Positions 35,859 through 44,510 are shown, numbered from the stretch's first letter. The stretch is 64,000 nucleotides of DNA from an uncultured Acetobacteraceae bacterium (GCA_903877125.1 CAIRCM010000136.1:1-64000); one strand, 5' to 3'. Numbers and translations are program-made. Notes: generated from the sequence alone by a model not told the origin.

Positions 35859-35981
35859 AAAATGGTGTCCGACGCGCCAAACCAAACAGCGATATTGGGC
35901 GGCCTGCCCAGGCGGTCAAGCTTTGTGCGCATCCGGCCCTTGGGGGTAGCGTGCCGGCGAAGCACATCAGGAGAGACCGCA

Positions 35982-36560
35982 ATGCCCCGTATCCCGCCCG
36001 TGCCGGAAGCCGACATGAACGCCGAACAGCGGCGCGTTTTCGACGCGATGATCGCGGGACAGCGGAAGGCCGCGCCGATCGGTCCCCTGGCGGTCGCGAT
36101 GCATCACCCGCCGTTGGCGGAAACCATGTCGGCGCTGGGTCTCGTGCTGCGGTTCAATTCCAGTTTCCCGCCGCGTTTGCGGGAGTTCACCATATTGCTG
36201 ACCGGGCGGTATTGGGACTGCCAGTTCGAATGGGCTTCGCACGAGGCCGAGGCCCGCAAGGCCGGTCTGTCGGATATGTCGATCGAAACGCTGCGCGCCG
36301 GCGGGTCGGATTTTGCCGCCGCCGACGAGCAGGCGATCCACGACTACGGCATGGCGTTGCTGCGGCGGCATTTCGCGCCCGAGGACACCTACCAACGGAT
36401 CGTCGCGCTGTTCGGGGTCGCCGGGGCGGTCGAGCTCACCGGCCTGATCGGCTACTACGCGATGGTTGCCCTGATGTTGAACGCGGCGGAATATGAAATC
36501 CCGGCGGGGATGAAGCCGCCGCTGCCCCGCCAGCCGGAATCGCGCGAATCGCGCGGGTAA
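35982..36560 (+). CDS. carboxymuconolactone decarboxylase-family protein
   Basis: A 192-residue all-helical protein of the CMD/AhpD-like superfamily. The region LREFTILLTGRYWDCQFEWASHEAEARKAG is the family core, but the CxxC of AhpD is replaced by DCQFEW, so a peroxidase role is doubtful and a decarboxylase-like or ring-opening role is more likely. The ATG follows CAGGAGAGACCGCA. It is followed by a 220-base gap leading to the cold-shock gene. Confidence 0.85.
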   Translation: MPRIPPVPEADMNAEQRRVFDAMIAGQRKAAPIGPLAVAMHHPPLAETMSALGLVLRFNSSFPPRLREFTILLTGRYWDCQFEWASHEAEARKAGLSDMSIETLRAGGSDFAAADEQAIHDYGMALLRRHFAPEDTYQRIVALFGVAGAVELTGLIGYYAMVALMLNAAEYEIPAGMKPPLPRQPESRESRG

Positions 36561-36681
36561 GCTATGCGTCTGACGCAGAGTGTGTGTGGATGCAACACTT
36601 CGCAACCCGTATACGGTGAAAAAATGTCGTCCGACCTGATGAATGGCGTGCATCGGGAACGGAATATGGTTAATCTGCGCC

Positions 36682-36740
36682 AGTCGGCCCCTGGGACCGA
36701 CTACCAACCGGCGGAAGGTGCCGTAAGGCATCGGATGCCT
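36682..36740 (+). promoter_or_regulatory. structured 5' leader of the cold-shock gene
   Basis: Three hairpins follow one another in the leader: AGTCGG/CCGACT (36682-36702), CGGC/GCCG (36709-36723) and AGGCAT/ATGCCT with a 3-base loop (36726-36740). The first and last are perfect six-base stems. Cold-shock genes often carry structured leaders that act as temperature sensors, so this may be a cis-acting RNA element. It ends 40 bases before the start codon. Confidence 0.5.
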
Positions 36741-36780
36741 CGAACAACGCGTATGGCATGAGGACGACCTTCTCTTGAAT

Positions 36781-37473
36781 ATGAACAACCGCGGCCGTGG
36801 ACGCCCCCCTCGGCGGCGCGGCTTCGACGATGATTTTTCGTTCGACCGAGCACCCCCTGGCGATATGCCCCGGCCCAGCAGCAGCGCAGCACCGTCGTGG
36901 CCGTCATCGGCCGGCTTCGGTCCGGAACACGATGCGACCGTAAAGTGGTTCAACCCTGAGAAAGGGTTCGGCTTTGTGGCGCTATCCGATGGTTCGGGCG
37001 ATGCCTTCCTGCATGCCAATACGCTGAACCAGGCCGGCCATAATGCCGTCAGCCCCGGTGCATCCCTGCGGGTGCGCATCGGCCAAGGCCAGAAGGGCCG
37101 TCAGGTGTCCGAAGTGCTGTCTGTCGACGAAAGCACCGCGACCCCGTCGGCAGGCCGTGGCGCCGGCATGGGCGGTCCGCGCCCCGCCGGTGGCGGATAC
37201 GGCGGCGGCATGGGCGGTGGCATGGGCGGCGGGGCTCCCCGCCGCGGTGCGCCCACCGGTCCGTCGGTTGAAATGCAGGGCACCGTGAAGTGGTACAACG
37301 CCACGAAGGGCTTTGGCTTCGTCGCTCCGCTGGAAGGCGGCAAGGACGTGTTCGTCCATGCCTCCGCTCTGCAGCGCGCGAACGTCATGCAGCTCGCCGA
37401 AGGCCAGACCATTTGGATGGATGTCGTGCAAGGCGCCAAAGGCCCCGAAGCGGCGTCGATCCGGGTCGACTGA
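36781..37473 (+). CDS. double cold-shock-domain protein
   Basis: A 230-residue protein with two cold-shock domains. The first (about 50-115) has VKWFNPEKGFGFVALSD and DAFLHANTL; the second (about 160-225) has VKWYNATKGFGFV and DVFVHASAL. RNP1 and RNP2 are therefore present in both. A disordered N-terminus rich in Arg, Gly and Pro and a Gly/Met linker (about 120-155) separate them. Such proteins bind single-stranded nucleic acid and can act as RNA chaperones. The ATG at 36781 (MNNRGRG) is chosen; a TTG two codons upstream is possible. A strong terminator follows. Confidence 0.9.
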   Translation: MNNRGRGRPPRRRGFDDDFSFDRAPPGDMPRPSSSAAPSWPSSAGFGPEHDATVKWFNPEKGFGFVALSDGSGDAFLHANTLNQAGHNAVSPGASLRVRIGQGQKGRQVSEVLSVDESTATPSAGRGAGMGGPRPAGGGYGGGMGGGMGGGAPRRGAPTGPSVEMQGTVKWYNATKGFGFVAPLEGGKDVFVHASALQRANVMQLAEGQTIWMDVVQGAKGPEAASIRVD

Positions 37474-37503
37474 TCACCGCCAATTCGCGGTAAAGACGAC
37501 TGT

Positions 37504-37541
37504 AATGGCCTGCCCAAATCATGGGCAGGCCATTATTTTTG
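37504..37541 (+). terminator. strong intrinsic terminator after the cold-shock gene
   Basis: A perfect 12-bp stem (AATGGCCTGCCC 37504-37515 with GGGCAGGCCATT 37523-37534) with a seven-base loop is followed by ATTTTTG. This is a textbook Rho-independent terminator. Confidence 0.92.
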
Positions 37542-37652
37542 TAATACAAGTCACAGAATTTTCTTACTTGTTTGTGAGCTGCATCACACACAATACGGCA
37601 ACCCCCCAGTAGCGTTTTGCTCAATTAATGCATGGGCTCGGGGGACAATGAG

Positions 37653-38456
37653 ATGATGGACCGTACGGTAGCAGGCATGGGCCTGAAGCTTGAGGATGTG
37701 GCCGGGATGCGCCGGGTCGGCAATCTCGATCACGCGCGTATCCTGTCCGACCTGCGGGACGCCGGCGTCTCGGCACGTCAGCTCGTTTGGTTCGGTTTTC
37801 AACCGCTTGGCGACTATGACCGCGTTCTCTTGGCCCGCGATGACCGGGATGGAAAATACGAAGGCGCGTTGCTGGTGCAATGCCGCGCGATGGGGAATAC
37901 GCACTTCCTGTTGATCGAGGCGCTGATCGGTGGATCCACCCCCCGTGCCGAGGCGTTGGCGCGGCGACTGTTGGCCTATGTCCTGCTCAGTTTCGATTCT
38001 TTTCAGGATCGACCAGTCGCCGTTCTGGCAAAAACCCGCAACGCCACACTCAGCCGCATCATGCAGGAAACCGCCGCTCGGATCGACGGCGCCGGATTTT
38101 ATCCCGAACCGACAGGCCAGGCGGTGCCGTGGATGAGCGCATCGCTCGCGCACCGAATGGCGCGCCAGGTCGGTCCGGATCGCCGGTTCATGGCGACACG
38201 ACTGGCATTGGTGGCTGGCAGCGAAGACGTGTACGGCGATGGTCCGATGCTCGCGGCCATCGATCTGACAGCGGTGGACGAACTCACGCTGGCGGACGCC
38301 ACACGCCTGATATTCCGTCGCCGTCCCTCGCGCCTGGCGCTGAAGCAGGCGCCGACAACAATGATCGTGACCCTGCCGCCGGCACATATCGCCGCGCGTG
38401 CACTTCAGACGACTTCAGCCGGACCCGTGTCCGTGGGACCTGCGACTAGGCGTTAG
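37653..38456 (+). CDS. unrecognised protein, GNAT-like in outline
   Basis: A 267-residue soluble protein that I do not recognise. The middle (about 65-155) has a strand-helix pattern resembling an acetyltransferase: GALLVQCRAMGNTHFLLIEAL, a long helix, then PVAVLAKTRNATLSRIMQETA and the end DGAGFYPEPTG. No signature P-loop (Q/R-x-x-G-x-G/A) is visible, so this is a weak hint only. GGGGGA lies 7 bases before the ATG at 37653; an ATG at 37632 is possible. The end overlaps the convergent gene by 11 bases. The upstream 100 bases are AT-rich. Confidence 0.6.
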   Translation: MMDRTVAGMGLKLEDVAGMRRVGNLDHARILSDLRDAGVSARQLVWFGFQPLGDYDRVLLARDDRDGKYEGALLVQCRAMGNTHFLLIEALIGGSTPRAEALARRLLAYVLLSFDSFQDRPVAVLAKTRNATLSRIMQETAARIDGAGFYPEPTGQAVPWMSASLAHRMARQVGPDRRFMATRLALVAGSEDVYGDGPMLAAIDLTAVDELTLADATRLIFRRRPSRLALKQAPTTMIVTLPPAHIAARALQTTSAGPVSVGPATRR

Positions 38457-39654
38457 AGTTGCCGGGGACGCCGATCTGAACCTTGACCGCGGCGTGGCGG
38501 GGATTGGGGATCGGCAAGAAACTGTACCCGAACCGGACCACATGGGGCTCGGACGTGGCGGCGATTTTGCCCATGATGACACTCATGGCGGACACATGCC
38601 GGTAGCGGCGGCCCTGTGTGTGAAATGTCGCGTAAATCGCATCCACCAGGGGTTGTTCCAGCGCACCCGACGTCGCACCCGGTGACAGCACGATCATGCC
38701 CGGCCTTTTGGGGTTGATGCGAGATTTGGAGGCCAGCAGTCGCTCCTGTACCTCGGCGCGAAGCCGATCGAAGTCGAGCTGTGGTGCGGGCTGCCACTCG
38801 TACTGGCTGAACGGATCCACGATGCAGGTCAGCCGGTCCGTCGGCCCCATGGCGATGGCAAAATCCTTGACCCTGCCCGACCCATCGTGCGTCGGCAAAA
38901 AGGCGACCCGGTTGCCGGAATCGGACAGCAGCTTGGCGGTGGCGAACAGGTCCAGACCGTGCAGCGAAAAGCCCGTGTCGGCGGCGGTCGCCGCCATTTC
39001 GGGAAACAGCGGATGGTGCGACCAGCATTCGTTGAAATAGCGGAAAGCCGCGGCCACGGTGCTCGCGACCGAGGCCTCATCGGTTGCCGCGCAAGCCCAA
39101 TGCGGGTCGGCAATGCCAGTGCGCAAGGTGCGTATCGCCCAGGCGAGCGGATATCGCGCGAAGCTCGACAGGTGTTTGGTGTTTTCGGCCGCGGCGGCCT
39201 CGCTCAGATCGGTAGCCAGCAGCCCGCTTGTCAGACGATCGTAATCCGCCTCCAGCGCATCCAGCCAGTCAGGCGTGAACGCCACCACGTCGGATGCGGG
39301 GCCGGCGGGTTGATAGATGCGCATGAGACGGTCGAGTTCTTCCCGCCCGGCGAGTACCTGGCCGGGCGGGATCGAAGCACCCTCCGGCGGGATTTCAGCC
39401 GAGCGGTCGAGGGGGATGACGGCGGCCGGGGGGCTGTTGAGGGCTGACAGGCCGGGCGTGGTGGTGATCGCGTTACAGGCAGCGCACTGAAAATCCACCG
39501 CCAGAAAATTCTTCGGATCGTAACCGCGCACCAGCTCAGACTGCCCGCATCGGCAGTTCAGCACACCGGTACCATGGCCTAGGAAGATTGGTCGACCGGG
39601 GGCCTGCGCGAAATGCGGTGCCCGCTCCATCGTCGCGGCTGCCGCTTGCGTCAC
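38446..39654 (-). CDS. unrecognised protein with N-terminal zinc ribbon
   Basis: A 402-residue soluble protein. The N-terminal 60 residues have CRCGQ and, about 20 residues later, CAAC, which suggests a small zinc ribbon. The rest is mixed alpha/beta with no family I can name; RPGMIVLSPGATSGALEQPLVDAIYATF may be a conserved core. It lies directly downstream of, and starts inside the stop of, the DUF3035 lipoprotein gene (ATGA), so the two are cotranscribed. The function is unknown. Confidence 0.6.
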   Translation of the reverse strand: MTQAAAATMERAPHFAQAPGRPIFLGHGTGVLNCRCGQSELVRGYDPKNFLAVDFQCAACNAITTTPGLSALNSPPAAVIPLDRSAEIPPEGASIPPGQVLAGREELDRLMRIYQPAGPASDVVAFTPDWLDALEADYDRLTSGLLATDLSEAAAAENTKHLSSFARYPLAWAIRTLRTGIADPHWACAATDEASVASTVAAAFRYFNECWSHHPLFPEMAATAADTGFSLHGLDLFATAKLLSDSGNRVAFLPTHDGSGRVKDFAIAMGPTDRLTCIVDPFSQYEWQPAPQLDFDRLRAEVQERLLASKSRINPKRPGMIVLSPGATSGALEQPLVDAIYATFHTQGRRYRHVSAMSVIMGKIAATSEPHVVRFGYSFLPIPNPRHAAVKVQIGVPGNSNA

Positions 39655-40229
39655 ATCCAGGAAAACAGGCTCGAGAACCAGCCGCGCTGTTTATCCTGGA
39701 AGATGGGCGTCGTGCCGGTGGTCGGCGGTGCACCAAGGGCTGCATTGGCCTTGACCCGTTCCGCCTCGGCCGCCGGATTGACCACGGCGCTGTTGGGATC
39801 GGATTTGCGCCAATAGAGCAGACGATCGACGAAGCCGCGATCAGCGTTGTCGACCCGGGTGTCCCTATCGACCTGGGTGCGGATATTGGGCGGCGCATCC
39901 GGCCCGGTTTGTGCCAGCAGGGCGCTTTGGCCGGGGCTGGTCGCGGGGGCAGGCGTGTTCAGGGCGGATTGCGGGACCAGCACTTCCTGCGCTTGGCGCG
40001 GTGCCGACGTCTCCTGCGGCCGCGGGGCGCCCGGCCGCGGCGGGCGGAGGTTGTAATCCGGCGGCAGAGACAACAGCGCCCGTGTCGTCACCAGAAACTC
40101 GTCCGGCGCGTCGCGGGTGAGGCCGAACGTGCGGGCGAGGCCGCCGTTGTCACAGCCGGCCAGCAGCACAACACTGCCGGTCACGAGCAACGCACGGGTG
40201 AAGGGCCGTTGAAGATGGTTCTTTCGCAT
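39651..40229 (-). CDS. DUF3035-family lipoprotein
   Basis: A 192-residue probable outer-membrane lipoprotein: a basic start, a hydrophobic segment and the lipobox LLAGC with Cys at about residue 26. It then carries TRDAPDEFLVTTRALLSLPPDYNLRPP, the hallmark of DUF3035 proteins of alphaproteobacteria, and a Pro/Ala-rich low-complexity middle. It needs lgt (17082-17861) for maturation. The function is unknown. The next gene is translationally coupled. Confidence 0.85.
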   Translation of the reverse strand: MRKNHLQRPFTRALLVTGSVVLLAGCDNGGLARTFGLTRDAPDEFLVTTRALLSLPPDYNLRPPRPGAPRPQETSAPRQAQEVLVPQSALNTPAPATSPGQSALLAQTGPDAPPNIRTQVDRDTRVDNADRGFVDRLLYWRKSDPNSAVVNPAAEAERVKANAALGAPPTTGTTPIFQDKQRGWFSSLFSWM

Positions 40230-40360
40230 AGGGCGACTTCTTACTCGGGGAAGGCCTTGGGCCGCAAGGCGCGGATTGGGTTGCGGGTGGGCGAATCTGG
40301 GCAGCTTCCGACATGCGGGAGGACCGTCTAGCCTGCCGGGAAACGTCCAAAGGTGCTTTC

Positions 40361-41314
40361 ATGACACTTCCCCTCGGCAATCTGCCGGACACAAGGTATC
40401 CCGACCCCCGGATCGAACCGTTGGATGCGCGTTTCGTCTACAAGCAGGGCAATGCGGCGATCGAGCGGATCGCGACCGGTTTTCGCTGGGCCGAGGGGCC
40501 GGTGTGGTTCGGCGATCATGGGTGCCTGATCTTCAGCGACATTCCGAACAATCGCATGATGCGGTGGCAGGAAAGCGACGGGCATCTGTCGGTTTTCCGC
40601 GCGCCGTCGCATTACACCAACGGCAACACCCGTGATCGGCAGGGGCGGCTGATTTCCTGTGAGCATGACTCGCGCCGGGTGACCCGCACCGAGCTGGATG
40701 GTTCGGTCACGGTGCTGATCGATCGGTTCGACGGGCGGCCGTTGAACGCGCCCAACGATGTCGTGGTGGCCAGCGACGGTGCCGTGTGGTTCACCGATCC
40801 GGGTTATGGCATCGACGGGCCGTATGAGGGCCACGCCGCACCGGCAGAACTGCCACGAAATGTTTATCGGTGGGATTCCGGGACGGGTGCGGCCACGGTG
40901 GTCGCGGACGATTTCGTGCGTCCCAACGGGATCGGATTTTCGCCCGACGAACGCAGGCTGTATGTCGTCGATTCCGGCATCTCCCACGGTGGGCCCGCCC
41001 ATATCCGGGTTTTCGATGTCGATGGCGCGGTGTTGCGCAACGGCCGGGTGTTTGCCGACGATTTTCTGCCAGGCATGACCGACGGCCTGCGGTGCGACGT
41101 CGATGGCAATGTCTGGTGCAGCATGGGGTGGGGCGATCCGGCCGAGGACGGGGTACGCTGCTACGCGCCTAATGGCGATCCGATTGGCAAGATTCATCTG
41201 CCCGAAAGCTGCGCCAATCTTTGTTTCGGCGGGCCCAAGAAGGACCGGCTGTTCATGTGTGCCAGCACTTCGGTTTACGCTCTCTATATCAACGGAAAGG
41301 GGACGGGGCTATGA
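40361..41314 (+). CDS. SMP-30/gluconolactonase family protein (second copy)
   Basis: A 317-residue six-bladed SMP-30 propeller paralogous to 14563-15498. The metal ligands are Glu in RWAEGPVW, Asn in LNAPNDVVV, Asn in RPNGIGFSPDE and Asp in GMTDGLRCDVDGNVW. The ATG at 40361 gives a start matching the first copy. Its stop overlaps the start of the beta-propeller lactonase (ATGA), so two lactonases of different folds are made together, suggesting a sugar-lactone pathway. Confidence 0.88.
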   Translation: MTLPLGNLPDTRYPDPRIEPLDARFVYKQGNAAIERIATGFRWAEGPVWFGDHGCLIFSDIPNNRMMRWQESDGHLSVFRAPSHYTNGNTRDRQGRLISCEHDSRRVTRTELDGSVTVLIDRFDGRPLNAPNDVVVASDGAVWFTDPGYGIDGPYEGHAAPAELPRNVYRWDSGTGAATVVADDFVRPNGIGFSPDERRLYVVDSGISHGGPAHIRVFDVDGAVLRNGRVFADDFLPGMTDGLRCDVDGNVWCSMGWGDPAEDGVRCYAPNGDPIGKIHLPESCANLCFGGPKKDRLFMCASTSVYALYINGKGTGL

Positions 41315-42378
41315 CCGACGTATTTGCGTATGTGGGCGGCTATACGACACCGGATCGGGACGGCCGGGGCAACGGCATCAATGTCTACCGTATCGACGCC
41401 AGCAGCGGTGCCTGGACCCACCTGCAAAATATCGGCGGGCTCGAAAATCCGTCGTTGTTCACGTTGAACCGTGCGGGCACGCGGCTTTGGTCGGTGCATG
41501 GCGGGCGCAGTCTGATCAGCGCGTTCAGCATCGATCGGGTGTCCGGGCATCTGACGCTGCTCAACCAGCAGGATTGCGGCGGGACGAATCCGGTCGATAC
41601 GGCACTCGATCCCAGCGAACGGCATCTGGTAGTGGCGAATTACGGGACCGGATCGGTCGCGGTGCTGCCGCTTGCCGACGATGGGCGGGTCCTGCCGGTC
41701 AGCCAGTCCGTTACGCTGGAAGGCACGCCCGGCCCAGATCCGGTGCATCAAACCCAATCCCACCCGCATGCCGCGATTTTCGACCCGAGTGGGCGTTTCG
41801 TGGTGATTCCGGACAAGGGTTTCGATCGCACGTTCTTCTTCCGCTTCGATGGCGGGCGGATCGCGCCGACCGCGCAAGGCTCGATCGCCTCGAAAACCGG
41901 TGCGGCGCCGCGGCACACGATTTTTCACCAAACGTTGCCGATTTTGTACGTCAACAACGAGCTGGATTCAACCGTGACCGTTTTCGACTGGAATGCCGAG
42001 ACGGGGCATGCGACGGAATCGCAGGTGGTGACCACGCTTCCCGGCGGCCATCAAGGGCGAAACACCACGGCGGAAATCGCCACGACCCGCGACGGGCGTT
42101 TTCTTTACGTATCCAACCGCGGGCAGGACAGCATCGTGTTGTATAATATCGATCCGACCAACGGGCATCTTTCCTATGTCGAACATATGCCGACAGGCGG
42201 CACGCGCCCGCGGTTTTTCACGTTGAAATTGGCCGAAAGTCATATCTTCGCGGCCAATCAGGACAGCGACGACATCACTGTATTCGCGGTCGCGTCGGAT
42301 ACGGGGCGTTTGACTCCGACGGGGACGCGAATTCATGTTGGCAGCCCGTCGGCGATCAGTTTACTGTCAGCCCCTTGA
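41311..42378 (+). CDS. 6-phosphogluconolactonase-type beta-propeller lactonase
   Basis: A 355-residue seven-bladed propeller of the lactonase family (Pgl/YbhE type), with repeated units such as FAYVGGYTTPDRDG, ENPSLFTLNRAGTRLW, VVANYGTGSVAVLPL, TQSHPHAAIFDPSGRFVV and RGQDSIVLYNIDP. The His in QSHPHA is a conserved active-site residue. It likely hydrolyses a sugar lactone, together with the gluconolactonase-like gene that overlaps its start. No signal peptide is seen. Confidence 0.87.
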   Translation: MTDVFAYVGGYTTPDRDGRGNGINVYRIDASSGAWTHLQNIGGLENPSLFTLNRAGTRLWSVHGGRSLISAFSIDRVSGHLTLLNQQDCGGTNPVDTALDPSERHLVVANYGTGSVAVLPLADDGRVLPVSQSVTLEGTPGPDPVHQTQSHPHAAIFDPSGRFVVIPDKGFDRTFFFRFDGGRIAPTAQGSIASKTGAAPRHTIFHQTLPILYVNNELDSTVTVFDWNAETGHATESQVVTTLPGGHQGRNTTAEIATTRDGRFLYVSNRGQDSIVLYNIDPTNGHLSYVEHMPTGGTRPRFFTLKLAESHIFAANQDSDDITVFAVASDTGRLTPTGTRIHVGSPSAISLLSAP

Positions 42379-42442
42379 ACAACGGGAACGAGTCGGGCGA
42401 ATAATACGATTCGCTTGCCGCATTGTAAAACAGGGAAACGCA

Positions 42443-43255
42443 ATGGCTAAAGCTGCTCCGAAAAAGAAATCCAGCGCCAAAAAGGCTGCTCGGACTTCCG
42501 CCAAGACCGAAACGCCGGCCAAGAAGAAGGCCGCACCAGCGAAAGCCGCCGCGAAAAAGGCCGCGCCGAAGAAGGCCGCTACGGCCAAGGCGCCCGCGAA
42601 ACGTCCGGTGGGACGTCCGCCAGCAGCGAAAAAGGCAGCCGCGAAAAAGGCAGCCCCACCCAGCCGGCGTCCGGTCGGACGGCCACCGGGCAAAAAGACC
42701 GCGGCCAAAGCAACCGCGAAACGTCCCGTCGGGCGTCCGCCGGCAAAGAAAAAAGCCGCTGCCGCCAAGTCCGCCACCGCCAAGGTTGCCGCGAAGCGTC
42801 CCGTCGGGCGCCCGCCCGGCAAAAAGAAAGCCGCCGCGCCAGTCAAACGCGGTCGCCCCGCCGCGAAAAAGGTCGCCACCCAGGCCTTCACCGTCAGCCA
42901 TTGGAACGAGGCGGATTTCAAGGCAGATGGACTGCGGTCCTACGCGCATTACCGCGACCTCGGCATAGCCGCGGCGACCAACGGTCTGTGCCAGGCGCAC
43001 GTCATCCGCCTGATCCCGCCCTGCACCGACGAAGTGCGCAAGCGGCATATCCACGAAACCGAACTGCAATTGATCTACGTGCTGAAGGGCTGGATCAAGA
43101 ACGAGTTCGAAGGTCACGGGGAGCAGATGATGTCCGCCGGAACCTGCTGGCTACAGCCGCCGGGGATCAAGCATACCGTGCTGGATTACTCCCCCGATTG
43201 CGAAATGCTGGAAATCATCGTCCCGGCGGATTTCAAAACTACCGAAGTCGCGTAA
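42443..43255 (+). CDS. AT-hook/histone-H1-like N-terminus fused to a cupin domain
   Basis: A 270-residue two-part protein. Residues 1-145 are Lys/Ala/Pro-rich, like histone H1-type tails, with four near-identical AT-hook cores RPVGRPP starting at residues 54, 76, 94 and 119, and an RGRP near 137. Residues about 150-270 are a cupin: metal-binding HIHETELQ and later PPGIKHTVLD fit the double-stranded beta-helix. The hooks should bind AT-rich minor groove, so the protein may sense a small ligand at DNA; this is inference. GGGAAACGCA precedes the ATG. The repeats are also visible in the DNA. Confidence 0.85.
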   Translation: MAKAAPKKKSSAKKAARTSAKTETPAKKKAAPAKAAAKKAAPKKAATAKAPAKRPVGRPPAAKKAAAKKAAPPSRRPVGRPPGKKTAAKATAKRPVGRPPAKKKAAAAKSATAKVAAKRPVGRPPGKKKAAAPVKRGRPAAKKVATQAFTVSHWNEADFKADGLRSYAHYRDLGIAAATNGLCQAHVIRLIPPCTDEVRKRHIHETELQLIYVLKGWIKNEFEGHGEQMMSAGTCWLQPPGIKHTVLDYSPDCEMLEIIVPADFKTTEVA

Positions 43256-43267
43256 AAGAACCGTGAC

Positions 43268-43293
43268 GGCCGTCCGGAACCAACCGGACGGCC
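43268..43293. repeat. perfect 10-bp inverted repeat
   Basis: GGCCGTCCGG (43268-43277) and CCGGACGGCC (43284-43293) around a six-base loop, between the cupin gene and the ABC transporter genes. There is no T run, so it may be a transcript stabiliser, a weak terminator or an operator. Confidence 0.6.
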
Positions 43294-43316
43294 AAGCAAT
43301 GTTGGGAGGATCGATC

Positions 43317-44510
43317 ATGACGGGCTTGAACCGCCGTACACTGTTGTCCGCCGCCGCTGCCGCGCCAGTGGTGCTGCGCCATGCGCGCGGCGAAACCCCC
43401 ATCAAGATCGGCATGCCCCTGGCGCTGACCGGCCCATCCGGTGAGATCGGCCAGCAGATGCGCCATGGCGCCGAGTTCTGGCTGAAGGAAGTCAACGCCG
43501 CCGGCGGGCTGCTCGGCCGGCAGGTCGCGCTGCAGATCGAGGATACCACCGGCGATCCCGCGACCTGCGTGCGCAAAGCGCAGGAGGTCGTGGAACGCGA
43601 CGGCTGCAAGCTGCTGTTCGGCATGGTGCTGTCGTCGGAAGCGCTCGCGGTGGTGCCGAAACTGGCCGAATGGAACGCGATTTTCATGTCGTCGGACAAC
43701 GGCGACGGACGGCTGACCGGATCGTCGTTCGTGCCGAATTTCTTTCGCGCGAACATTTCGGGGCCGATGGAAACGCGCGTGATCTCGCTGTGGCTGCGCG
43801 AAGGGCAGATGAAGAAATTCTTCGCGCTGGGCATGGACTATGCCTGGGGCCACAACAGCATCGGCGTCTTCAAGGACGAGGTGACAAAAGCCGGCAAAAC
43901 CTTCCTTGGCGACGTTTATTCGCCGATTGGGACGAAGGACTTCTCGACCTATATCACCAAGATCCGGCAGTCCGGCGCGGACGGGTGTTTCCTGGTGCTC
44001 CAGGGCGACGACAATGCCGCCTTCCTGTCGCAGGCGCATGAATACCGGCTGTCGGACAGGGTGCAGCTGATCACCTCGATCGTCGATTTGAATTCGATCC
44101 ATGCGGTGGGCGATGCGGCCATCGGTCTCGCCGGATCGACCCGCTATGTGGCCACGATCGATAACCCGGCCAACAAGGCGTTCGTGGCCGATTGGCAGAA
44201 GCAATTCAACGCGCTGCCCGACGTGTTCGAGGGCGAGCAGTATCAGGCCTGCAAAATGTTGCAGGCCGGGATCGAGGCAGCGAAGAGCATTGATGCCGAA
44301 AAGCTGCGCCCGGCGCTGGAGGTGGCAACGATCGACAGCATCAAGGGCAAGATCGCGATGCGCGCCTGCGATCATCAGGCCGTGCAAGGCGGGTATATCG
44401 TGAAGGTGAAGAAGCAGGACGGCGCCAAATATCCAGTGCCCGAAATCATCGCGACTTTCCCCGGCGACAAAGTCACGCCCGCATGCCGGCAGATGACGTT
44501 CGAAAGCTGA
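43317..44510 (+). CDS. branched-chain amino-acid-type ABC transporter substrate-binding protein
   Basis: A 397-residue periplasmic binding protein of the LivK type. The N-terminus (LNRRTLLSAAAAAPVV) has a twin-Arg pair and a hydrophobic core and may use the Tat or Sec route. The mature part begins TPIKIGMPLALTGPSGEIG, typical of the family, and continues with GLLGRQVALQIEDTTGDP. The ligand could be a branched-chain amino acid, amide or aromatic acid. GGGAGGATCGATC precedes the ATG. It heads a five-gene transporter operon. Confidence 0.9.
   Translation: MTGLNRRTLLSAAAAAPVVLRHARGETPIKIGMPLALTGPSGEIGQQMRHGAEFWLKEVNAAGGLLGRQVALQIEDTTGDPATCVRKAQEVVERDGCKLLFGMVLSSEALAVVPKLAEWNAIFMSSDNGDGRLTGSSFVPNFFRANISGPMETRVISLWLREGQMKKFFALGMDYAWGHNSIGVFKDEVTKAGKTFLGDVYSPIGTKDFSTYITKIRQSGADGCFLVLQGDDNAAFLSQAHEYRLSDRVQLITSIVDLNSIHAVGDAAIGLAGSTRYVATIDNPANKAFVADWQKQFNALPDVFEGEQYQACKMLQAGIEAAKSIDAEKLRPALEVATIDSIKGKIAMRACDHQAVQGGYIVKVKKQDGAKYPVPEIIATFPGDKVTPACRQMTFES

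Noticed and set aside
36590-36610. A third copy of the GCATCCACC motif before the cold-shock gene (minus strand)
   Set aside because: Only GCATCCAC matches on the minus strand and no CGTA lies at 13 bases. It also points away from the gene.
37653-38456. Acetyltransferase assignment for the gene
   Set aside because: The outline suggests GNAT but the acetyl-CoA motif is not seen, so it is kept as unrecognised.
42370-42410. EcfG-type promoter before the AT-hook/cupin gene
   Set aside because: GGAAC is followed after 17 bases by CGAT and not CGTT. One half-match is too weak to support a promoter.
42590-42830. A CRISPR-like or satellite array
   Set aside because: The repeats are the DNA of the four AT-hook codons in one open frame. 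Spacing varies and there are no spacers of constant length.
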